Assembly: GCF_019468565.1 (NCBI RefSeq)
Contig: NZ_CP080521.1
Location: 2,356,001 to 2,420,000, forward strand
Length of the DNA stretch: 64,000 nt
Origin: Pseudonocardia sp. DSM 110487
GTDB taxonomy: Bacteria; Actinomycetota; Actinomycetes; Mycobacteriales; Pseudonocardiaceae
Direction: 5' to 3'
How positions within the stretch are numbered: the stretch's first letter is position 1; the number at the start of each line of letters is the position of its first letter. The notes under the pieces were generated by a model. The model made no database searches, had not been told where the DNA came from, and saw only the letters and a program-made list of their open reading frames with translations. Both the position numbers and the translations under genes were made by a program. Shown here in pieces: positions 25,005-34,600 of this stretch.

Positions 25005-25113
25005 ATGATATGATCTCCGTAGCATCTGGACTGCGATGAGACTAACAGGCGGGTGCGTCGATGCGAGGACTCGCGGCTACTCACCCTCCATCTCACGCTT
25101 GAGCGTCTCCCGG

Positions 25114-25683
25114 TCAGCCGGCCGCGAGGTGGTCGAGCAGGTCGGCGACAAGGCCTGCAGCATCCGTGCCGCCCTTGCCCTCCGGTGCGAGGTGGCCCGC
25201 CGTCTCCAGGTCGGCTGCGCCGTGGGCGACGGCCTGCAACAGGGCGGCCAGGCGCTCCGGCGGGCCCGCGGGCAGGGCGCCGCGCTCCTGGGCGGCCCGG
25301 ACGACGCCCAGTAGCTGGTCCATCGCCGCGTTCGCGGCCCGGGCGAGCTCGTCGGACCCGGTGCTCCACGGCCCGAAGATCAGCCTGAACCGCCGCGGGT
25401 AGGCGAGGGCCCACCGCGCGTATCCCCCGAACACCGCACGCAGCGCGACCTCTGGTGGCGTGTCGGGAGCGAGCCCGCCCACGAGGGTGTCCCGCATGCG
25501 CAGCAGTTCCCGCGCGGCGATGGCGGCGAGGAGCGCTTCTTTGCTGGCGAAGTGTTTGTAAGGCGCATTATGGGAGACGCCGGCGCGGCGCCCGACCTCG
25601 CGCAACGTCACGGCCTCGACCCCGCCGGAGTCGAGCAGCGCCTCGGCGGCGTCGAGCAGTGCGTCGCGCGTTCCTGGCGGCAT
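25114..25683 (-). CDS. TetR-family repressor of the MmpL transporter
   Basis: A 189-aa TetR protein: HTH AVTLREVGRRAGVSHNAPYKHFASKEALLAA and a C-terminal domain of the TetR_C_33/WHG type (GYARWALAYPRRFRLIFGP). It is divergent from the MmpL gene. Palindromes of the GGTTGAC-N-GTCAACC type lie just before its start and before mmpL, the usual arrangement for an efflux repressor responding to the exported compound. Confidence 0.9.
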   Translation of the reverse strand: MPPGTRDALLDAAEALLDSGGVEAVTLREVGRRAGVSHNAPYKHFASKEALLAAIAARELLRMRDTLVGGLAPDTPPEVALRAVFGGYARWALAYPRRFRLIFGPWSTGSDELARAANAAMDQLLGVVRAAQERGALPAGPPERLAALLQAVAHGAADLETAGHLAPEGKGGTDAAGLVADLLDHLAAG

Positions 25684-25700
25684 TCGCGCACCCTACCGTC

Positions 25701-25845
25701 GGTTGACGGCGTCAATCAGAGGCTGCTTCGCAGCCTGGCGGAAGCCTGTCGCGGCCGCCGAACGCGGTTGGTCGTGGCGGCCGACTGTCGGCAAATGTCC
25801 GGTTGACACTGTCCACCTCCATGGCTAGGTTGACGACGTCAACCT
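25701..25845. promoter_or_regulatory. Three TetR operator candidates in the tetR/mmpL divergent region
   Basis: AGGTTGACGACGTCAACCT at 25827-25845 is a perfect 19-bp palindrome. GGTTGACGGCGTCAATC at 25701-25717, 17 bp from the tetR start, is a near copy. GGTTGACACTGTCCACC at about 25800-25816 is a weaker third copy. This spacing would let one repressor close both divergent promoters. Confidence 0.65.
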
Positions 25846-25941
25846 CGGTTTGGTCCGGGGCGGCCCGCTCGACGCACCGGGTGGAGTCGTCGATTCAGAG
25901 CACGCCCTCGGATCCGTGCAACCAATTCAGGTGGTATATCC

Positions 25942-28155
25942 GTGTATTCGTGGTTGGGCCGCTTCGCCTATGTGCGCAGGCGCCTACTCCTCATTGCGGC
26001 CGCTCTGTTCGTGGTGCTCGCAGGCGCCTGGGGCAGCGGGGTCTTCGGCGCGATGATCACCGATGGGTTGGGCCCTCCGGACGCGGAGTCCGAGCGCGCA
26101 ACCGCGCTGCTGGAGGACCACTTCGGGCATCAGCCCGGCGACCGGGACGCGGCGGCGGTCTACACCGACCCCACCGGCGAGCTGACGGTTGACGACCCGG
26201 CCTTCCAACAGGCGGTGACGGCGGCGCTCGCCCGGCTACCGGAGTCCGAGGTCCTCTCCTGGACCAGCTACTGGACCCCGGAGCTCACCGCGTCCGAGCG
26301 CGCCGAGTACGTCTCCGAGGACCGGTCCTCGACGATCGCCCTGATCACCCTGCAGGGTGCGGACAACCCCGAGCGCCTCGAGTCGTACCGCGAGATCGAG
26401 GACATGGCCCGCGCCGACGACGGCAGGCTGGATACCTACATCGCGGGCCAGTCCACCAGCGTCTACCACCTCCAGCAGGCGGCCCAGGAAAGCCTGGCCA
26501 CCGCCCAGCTGATCTCGCTGCCGATCCTGCTGGTCCTGCTCCTGATCGTCTTCAGAAGCCTGGTGGCCGCCGCCATCCCCGTCGCCATGGGGATCCTGGC
26601 GATCCTCGGCTCGCTCGCGCTGCTGCGCTGCCTGACCTACGTCACCGACATCTCGATCTTCGCCCTGGAGATCACCACGCTGCTCGGCCTCGGCCTCGCC
26701 ATCGACTACGGGCTTTTCACCGTCACCCGATTCCGCGACGAACTGGACCGCCGCCACGGCGACGTGAGCGGGGCGCTGGTGGCAACGATGAACACGGCAG
26801 GCCACACGGTCGCCTTCTCCGGCCTGGTCGTCATCATCGGACTCTGCGGGCTGCTGTTCTTCCCGCAGCCGATCTCCCACTCGTTCGGCTGGGCCGGCAT
26901 CACGGTGGTCGGGTTCAACATTCTCGCCGCGCTCGTGGTGCTGCCCGCCACGCTGGCGGCGCTCGGCCCCCGGATCAACGCGGCGAGCCCTCGCTGGCTG
27001 CGTCGCCGGCCCGGCACCGTCACCCGGGAGGACCGCGCCTGGGCCGCGCTGGCCCGCTCCGTCACCCGGCGGCCCGTGCCGTGGCTGGCCGGCGGCCTGC
27101 TGACGCTCGTGGCCGCAGCGGCCCCGCTGCTCTCACTTGCGCCGGGCCAGACCAACCACCGTGTCCTGCCCGAGGACAACGAGGCCCAGGTCGTTCCCAG
27201 GATCCTGGACGAGGAGTTCGCCGCGGGCCACGCGGCCGAAAGCGGGTTCAACATCGCCATCTCCGGCCCGGTGCAGCAGCAGGCACTGGCGGACTACCTG
27301 CAAACCGTGGACGGCTTGGAAGGGGCGTACGATCCCGCCGTCCATCGCGCCGACGACGAGCTGACCTGGGTGATCGTTGACACCCGGGGTGAGGTCGACG
27401 ACGCGGTCAACCTGGAGTTGGTGCGGGGCATCCGGGCACTCGACGCCCCGGCAGGCGCGGACGAGGTCCTCGTCGGAGGCGGCCCTGCGGTCGGCCTCGA
27501 CAACAACGAGGCGACGACCGACTCACTGCCATGGGCACTCATCTTCGTCGGCCTGTCGACCCTGCTCCTGCTCTTCGTCTGCTTCCGGTCGGTGCTCGTG
27601 CCGCTCAAGGCCGTCGTCGTCGCCTTCCTCTCACTGGGAGCCTCGCTCGGCCTGATCATCTGGGGATTCCAGGAGGGCGGCTTCCAGGGCCTGCTGGACT
27701 TCCACCTGGTGGGAACGACCGACGTGTGGGGATTGGCGGTCATCGTCACCATCGCCTTCGGTCTGGTCACCGACTACGAGATGTTCCTGGTGAGCCGCAT
27801 CCACGAGGAGTACCGGGCAACCGGCGACAACCGGCGCGCCATCCGCGTGGGCCTGCAGAGCACCGGTTCCGTCATCACCCGGGCCGGACTGCTCATGGTC
27901 GTCGTGCTCGCCGCGATGGGCTTCACCGCCACGTCGCTGTTCGTAATGACCATCGGAATCGGACTGACCCTGTCTGTGGTGATCGACGCCACCGTCGTCC
28001 GCTCGATCATCGTTCCTGCGGCAATGCAACTGCTCGGCCGAGCGAACTGGTGGCCGGGCCGGCCACGGACGTCGAGTCGACATCCGAGCCTCTCCGACGC
28101 GTTGCGGCCCGCCCCGCAGACCGAGGCCACGACCGAACCGCTCAGCCACTTCTGA
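25942..28155 (+). CDS. MmpL/RND-family exporter
   Basis: A 737-aa membrane protein of the MMPL family: an N-terminal TM helix, an extracytoplasmic loop of about 150 residues, a five- or six-helix bundle with GLGLAIDYGLF, a second loop, and a second bundle with VTIAFGLVTDYEMFLVSRIHEEY. The paired D-Y residues in the TM4/TM10-like helices are the proton relay of the family. Such proteins export lipids, siderophores or drugs. The GTG at 25942 has AGGTGG upstream. It is probably repressed by the divergent TetR; no accessory MmpS gene is near. Confidence 0.92.
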   Translation: MYSWLGRFAYVRRRLLLIAAALFVVLAGAWGSGVFGAMITDGLGPPDAESERATALLEDHFGHQPGDRDAAAVYTDPTGELTVDDPAFQQAVTAALARLPESEVLSWTSYWTPELTASERAEYVSEDRSSTIALITLQGADNPERLESYREIEDMARADDGRLDTYIAGQSTSVYHLQQAAQESLATAQLISLPILLVLLLIVFRSLVAAAIPVAMGILAILGSLALLRCLTYVTDISIFALEITTLLGLGLAIDYGLFTVTRFRDELDRRHGDVSGALVATMNTAGHTVAFSGLVVIIGLCGLLFFPQPISHSFGWAGITVVGFNILAALVVLPATLAALGPRINAASPRWLRRRPGTVTREDRAWAALARSVTRRPVPWLAGGLLTLVAAAAPLLSLAPGQTNHRVLPEDNEAQVVPRILDEEFAAGHAAESGFNIAISGPVQQQALADYLQTVDGLEGAYDPAVHRADDELTWVIVDTRGEVDDAVNLELVRGIRALDAPAGADEVLVGGGPAVGLDNNEATTDSLPWALIFVGLSTLLLLFVCFRSVLVPLKAVVVAFLSLGASLGLIIWGFQEGGFQGLLDFHLVGTTDVWGLAVIVTIAFGLVTDYEMFLVSRIHEEYRATGDNRRAIRVGLQSTGSVITRAGLLMVVVLAAMGFTATSLFVMTIGIGLTLSVVIDATVVRSIIVPAAMQLLGRANWWPGRPRTSSRHPSLSDALRPAPQTEATTEPLSHF

Positions 28156-28609
28156 CGACGGGCCGGCACGGCCATAACGAGGGAAATCGCTCCGGGGACA
28201 AGGACCACCGAACTGCCCTTGCCGGCGGCTGAGATCGCAGGGATCTCGGTCGCCAGGCGAAACCTGGAGGTGCTGCGTCCGCTCCTGCGCCGTGCTCGCC
28301 GCGAGCGGCGTCACCAAGATGTCATTTTGGAGCAACGCACCTGCCACCCAGGAGGTGCTCGCCGTACGCCGGACGTAGGCACCCTCCACGTTGCCCTCGC
28401 TGGGATCGGCCGGTTGCTGACGACGTCGCAACGGGAGAGCGGCGGGGCGTGGTGTGGCTCGGGTCCGCCCGGCAGGTCGCTCGCCTCAGGCGCGACGTGT
28501 GTCGAGATTCGGTGCCTTGGATGTTCGCGTGCCCGTTCGTGGCCGTGCGTCCCTCTTGGTTCTGCAGTCCTCTTCCGCGCGCAGCGGCGAACTTCCTGGA
28601 GCTTTCGTC
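28156..28609. other. Long non-coding leader before the giant repeat protein
   Basis: About 450 bp without a supportable gene. It holds a hairpin GAGATC-GCAGG-GATCTC (about 28229-28245) and inverted GCCGTGCTCGCCGCGAGCGGC-like sequence around 28290-28310. The reading frame of the next gene continues up to 28454, but without a ribosome binding site. The region probably contains the terminator of mmpL and the promoter and untranslated leader of the giant gene. Confidence 0.4.
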
Positions 28610-31600
28610 ATGGGTCAGGTGTCAGTCCGTGAGGGTGAGGCCATCGCTCTCACCTTCCGCTCCGACGTCGATGCCGTGCGCCTCAGACTCTCACCGGTCG
28701 ACTGGCTGTGGCAGGCGGTGCGCTGGGGGTGCACGCTCGCCGGCACTGTCGTGCTCCTCTGGATCGGGGCGGCCTTTCTGACGGCGGCCCCCGCGGCCGC
28801 GGCTCCGGCGGTGCATGTTGCGGCTGTCCAACAGGGCCTGGTGAAGGGAGGCAGCATCAGGCCGGCCGGCGGCGGAGACGGCGACTCGGGTTCGGACGGC
28901 GGGGAATCCGGCTCGGAGAAGTCCGACAAGGGCTCGGAGAAGTCCGACAAGAAGGAGTCGAGCAAGAAGGAGTCCGACAAGAAGGACTCGAGCAAGAAGG
29001 AGTCCAGCAAGAAGGAGTCCAGCAAGAAGGAGTCCAGTAAGAAGGAGTCCAGTAAGAAGGAATCCGAGGACAAGAAGGACTCGGACGACAAGAAGTCCAA
29101 GGACAAGAAGCCCGACAAGAAGTCGGACGATCGCAAGGATGATAAGTCCGGGTCCAAGAAGGAGTCCCGGGAGCGCGAGTCGGGCGACTCGGAGGAGAGC
29201 AAGGAGAAGAGCTCTCGGAACGCTCGAACCGCCTCGGAGGATGGCGACACTTCGGACGAGCGCCGGGAGGGTCGGCAGTCCGAGGACCGTTCTTCGGACG
29301 AGGACCGCGAGCATCGGAGTGAACGGGCAACGCGTCAGGAGAAGGACGGAGAGGAGTCCCGTCGAGAGGCAGGCGACCGCGACGCGGACCGGGAGTCGAC
29401 CACCCGCACGAGCGCTCCTGAATCGGACGGCACCGAGGACGACGATGCCTCGAACCGGAGCGCCGAGAGCCGGGATTCGGCGGACCAGGACACTGCGAAT
29501 CGGGACAAGGCTGAGCCGGAGAACACCAGCCAGGACCGTTCGCGGCGTACTGACGAAAAGAGCGACGGTGCGTCTGATCGGGCGCGGGACTCCGACGCGG
29601 AGGACTCCGAACGCGCCGAAGCGGGCGAGCGGGTCGCGGAGATCGTCCGGGATGTTCGCGACGGGATCGTGGACCGGGGCGACAGCGACGACCGTGACGA
29701 GAGCCGGGATCGTGAGCGTCGCGGCGACCGGTCGCCCGGAGCCGCTGACGAGGATGCCGACGAGACCGCGGATCCGAGCGTTGCCGAGGTGCGGCGCGGC
29801 GCCGGCGAGCGTGGGACTGCCCGCGATCCCGACGAGGACGACAGCGGTGCCGCCGAGGACGAGGTCGAGCTCAGACAGCGGGCCGGCGAGAGTTCGGTCG
29901 ACGAAGACAGCGAGGAAGAGCGGCCACGCGCGGCGATCGCGGAACGCCGGCAGACCAGCGACCGCGAGGAGCGGGACGGGCGGGACTCCCGGGAGGAGTC
30001 GTGGGCGGACCTCGCCGAGGACCTGACGGGCGGGCGCTCCGAGCGTGACGGCCAGGGTTCGGCGCGGTCGCGGTTGCGCGACGACGACGAGTCCGAGGGC
30101 GCCGGCGCGGTACGGGAGGCCGTGCGGGAACGGATCAGCGAAGCCGTTGCGGAGCATGGCGAGGAGCGCGATCACGACTCGGACGCTGCCCGGGAGAAGG
30201 CGGACCGGGATGAACGGCGTGGCGACCGGGACGACGTGCGGCGCCTCGCTCGGCAGGCCGGCGATCTCATACGTGAGGTGGCGGACGGGGACGAGGACGT
30301 CGAGGGCGCCCTGACCGACCTGGTGGACGAAGCGTCCGACAGCGCAGGGCATGCCGTCGAACGTGCGGACGCGTCCGAGAAGAAGCCCCGCAGGACCGCG
30401 GATGCCCGCGGCCCTCCGGCCGACGACACCTCACTGAGCGTGCTGCGGTCGTCGAGGTCCGACGACGCGGACGAGGACTCCGATGAGGACGACGATCGGG
30501 AGCGCTCCGACGACGAGTACGAGGACTCGGAGGAGCAGACCGAGCGCGTGCTCGAAGGCCGGCTCGAGGTCGACAAGAGCGAGGAGCGGCTCGAGAAGAC
30601 GGAGAAGGACGTCGCATCGGGCAAGGCGACGCGGGCGGACTACGACAAGCAGGCCGCTGAGCACGAGAAGCTGGAACAGGACTACGAGTCCGAGCGGGCG
30701 AAAGTGTCGACCGAGCGGGCGGAGCTGGTCGACGATGTCGTCGACGGACAGCGGGAGCTGTCGGAGCGCGAGCGGGAGCTCGAGGCCGAGGAGAAACAGG
30801 TCGCCTCGGGCGAGGTCACCGAGAAGGCGCACAAGAAGAACGTCGCGAAGCACGAGAAGCAGCGAGACGAGGTGTACGAGGCCACCGACGAGCTGATGGA
30901 CGCCACCGGGCACGACCCGGACGCGGTGTCCGAGGACGACCTGGACGGGGAAGGCTCGGTCTCGGGCTGCGGGTCCAGCGGAGCGTTCGTCGAGTGTGGT
31001 GCCGCGACCGAGGACGCCGACGGCGACCGCGACTCGGATCGGTGCGTGGGGCTGTCCGCCTACGGGTGCGGTGCGTCGTCCAGATCAGGGGACAACGAAG
31101 CGTCGGCATCGTGTGACTCGTCCGGGAGCTGTGAGAGCGGAGCATCCAGCCGCGGCGAGGACGGCACCGCGACGCAGGCGTCGGCCCGCTGCAGCGGGGA
31201 GTGCGAACAGCGTTCGCGCGCGGCACCCGACCGATCATCGGCCGAATGTGAGAGCAGCGGGTCGTGCGAGAGCAACAGCTCCGGAAGCAGGCGTGACGAG
31301 AGCGCTGCCCGGATGGCGAGTACCAGCGGTGAAGACCGCACCACCGGCGGCGTGGGCAGCGGATCGGCGCGATGCGACGGCGGCTGTGCGGTGTCGAGTT
31401 CGGTGGAGCTGGACGAGGCCGATGACGTCCGGGCCGAGGCCGAGGTGGACTGCGGCGCGCCGTCGTGCTCCGGGAGCGGGACGACCGCGACGAGCGGGTC
31501 CGCGAGCGGCGTGTCCGCCGCGGCGAGCCGGGACAGCAGCGCCACGGCGTCGTGTGAGGTGCGCGGCGGCGCGTGCGGGGCGGAGAGCCGCACCGGGATC

Positions 31601-34600
31601 GAGTCCCCGATCGAGGAATCGGAGATCGAGGCCGGGTCGGAGCGGCTCGAGGTGCTGTCGGACGGCGATGCGCTGGTGACCAGCTCGGCGGCGACGAGCG
31701 TCGACTGCGCAGGCGGGGCCGGCTGCACGGGCCGGGGCACGACGAGCACGAGCGCAGAGGCGGCGAGCGGGACGGGCGTCCAGCGGCTCGGCGAGGGCTC
31801 GTCCAGCTGTGAGGTCACCGCCGGCAGCTGCGAGGCCGACAGCCACGCCGTCGCGGACAACGCCGCCGAGAACCTGGCGGACGGGCCGACCGCGACCGGC
31901 ACCAACGCGACCGGTGCCCACTCGACCGGTACCGCGTCGGCGAGCGCCGTCGTCGACTGCGCCGGCGTCGTCGGGTGTGGCGGCAGCGGCTCCAGCGCCA
32001 CCCGAGGCAAGGGCGTCGGGGCGACCGACGGCGCGCCTGCCCCGGTGCGTGAGACCACCGGTACGTCGAGCTGCAATGCCAACGCCACCGGCTGCGTGTC
32101 GGACTCCACCTCGCGGGTCAGCAACAACCACGAGCCGACGGCCGCCGACGGCTGGCTGGCCGCCCGCAACGCCGAGTCCTCCGCCCGCAGTGCGGCGGCC
32201 CGCGTCAACTCGGCTCAGAGCACCGATCCGCAGGCTCCGGCCCCCGCCGGGGAGACGGAGAAGACCACCACGACCGGTGACACCGGCCCGTTGATCGCGT
32301 GGAGCGAGGCGCACGCGCGGGTCGCCTGCCAGAGCGCCGACTGCTCCGGCCAGGCCAGCAGTGCCACGACCGGCTCCGCGTCCGGCGACGTTCCGTACCG
32401 CGACAGCGTGGGCACGACGTCCTGTGCAACCCACGGCGTCGGTGGTAGTTGCGCCGCGGACACGAACACGCTGGTGGAGAACCGGTCCGAGCCGGTGATG
32501 ACCGCGCACGGGCCGGTGCAGGTCTCCGGGCCGGTCAGCGTCTCGCGTTCCAGTGCGCGTAGCAGCTGCCCTGTCGGCTCCATCTCGTGCGGCGGCAAGG
32601 CGGCCAGCGAGACGAACGCGATCGACCTCGGAGTGAGTGAGCGCCGGCGGGGCTCGAACAGCACGGCGGCCTGCACGGTCGCCGGCGGTGGTGGCTGCAC
32701 CGGCGAGACGACCTCCCAGGCGTCCAGCGCTCCGGAGTTCGTCACCTACGACGCGGTCACGGAGCAGCCCGCTGCCGAGCAGCCGCGTAGCGGTCCGTCC
32801 GGCAACTCCCAGACCAGCGCGGTCCTCCTCGGATGCGGCATCGGGTGCACCGGCACGGTCAAGGAAGAGATGAACAACGGCGTCGGCAACGTCGGCGACG
32901 GCAACAACGGTGACTACAACGTCGGTCTTCTGAACCAGGGCGACCACAACGTCGGTGACCGCAACATCGGCAGCCACAACAAGGGTGACCTCAACCTCGG
33001 CGATCACAACACGGGTGATGAGAACGTCGGGACCCACAACGTCGGCAACCGCAACGTCGGCCACCGCAATCGGGGCGACCTGAACCGGGGCACCGGCAAC
33101 AAGGGCGACCGCAACGTCGGAAGCGGGAACACCGGCACCGGCAACGTCGGCGATCGCAACAGAGGTGACCGAAATCGAGGAAGCGGTAACACCGGCAATG
33201 ACAACACCGGCAGCGGGAACGTCGGCAACGCCAACCGGGGCAACAACAACAACGGCAACAACAACCAAGGTCACGGAAACCGTGGCAACAACAACCAGGG
33301 CAACCGCAACATCGGCGACAACAACCGCGGTAGCGGCAACCGCGGAAACAGCAACCGGGGCAACGGGAACACCGGGAGCCTGAATGTCGGCAACGGCAAT
33401 ATCGGCAGCCGGAACCGGGGCGACGGCAATCGGGGCAACGGCAACATCGGCAGCTTCAACGTCGGTGACGGGAACCTCGGGAGCTACAACCGCGGCAGCC
33501 ACAACGTCGGCAACTCGAACACGGGGAGCCGCAACCGGGGTAACGGCAACGTCGGGAGCTACAACCGGGGCAACGGCAACGTCGGGAACTCGAACGTCGG
33601 CAGCTACAACCGGGGCAACGGCAACATCGGCAATTCGAACGTCGGCGACTACAACCGCGGCGACGGGAACGTCGGAAACCACAACCGCGGGAACTACAAC
33701 GTCGGCAATTCGAACGTCGGCAACCACAACCGCGGCGACAACAACGTAGGCAACTATAACGTCGGTGACCGGAACATCGGCGATCGGAACATCGGGAACG
33801 ACAACCGGGGCAGCGACAACCGCGGCAACGGCAACGTGGGTGACCGGAATGTTGGTGACCGGAACGTCGGGAATGACAACCGGGGTAACGACAACGTCGG
33901 TGATCGGAACGTCGGTGACCGGAACCGGGGTGACGACAACCGCGGTAACGACAACGTGGGTGACCGGAATATTGGTGACCGGAACGTCGGGAACGATAAC
34001 CGGGGTAACGACAACGTCGGTGACCGGAACGTCGGTGACCGGAACCGGGGTAACGACAACCGGGGCAATGACAACGTCGGTGACCGGAATGTGGGTGATC
34101 GGAACCGGGGTGACGACAACCGCGGTAACGACAACGTGGGCGACCGGAATATTGGTGACCGGAACGTCGGGAACGATAACCGGGGTAACGACAACGTCGG
34201 TGACCGGAACGTCGGTGACCGGAACCGGGGCAACGACAACCGGGGCAATGACAACGTCGGTGACCGGAACGTCGGGGATCGGAACCGGGGTAACGACAAC
34301 CGCGGTAACGACAACGTGGGCGACCGGAATATTGGTGACCGGAACGTCGGGAACGATAACCGGGGTAACGACAACGTCGGTGACCGGAACGTCGGTGACC
34401 GGAACCGGGGTAACGACAACCGGGGCAATGACAACGTCGGTGACCGGAACGTCGGTGACCGGAACCAGGGTAACGACAACCGGGGTAACGACAACGTCGG
34501 CGATCGCAACGTCGGCGATCGGAACCTCGGCAACGACAACCGCGGTAACGACAACACCGGCGACCGGAACGTCGGTGACCGGAACGTCGGGAACGACAAT

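Noticed and set aside
28454..28609. 52-residue N-terminal extension of the giant protein
   Set aside because: No ribosome binding site upstream and the residues look like non-coding GC-rich translation; the ATG at 28610 has a good site and leads into the hydrophobic signal.
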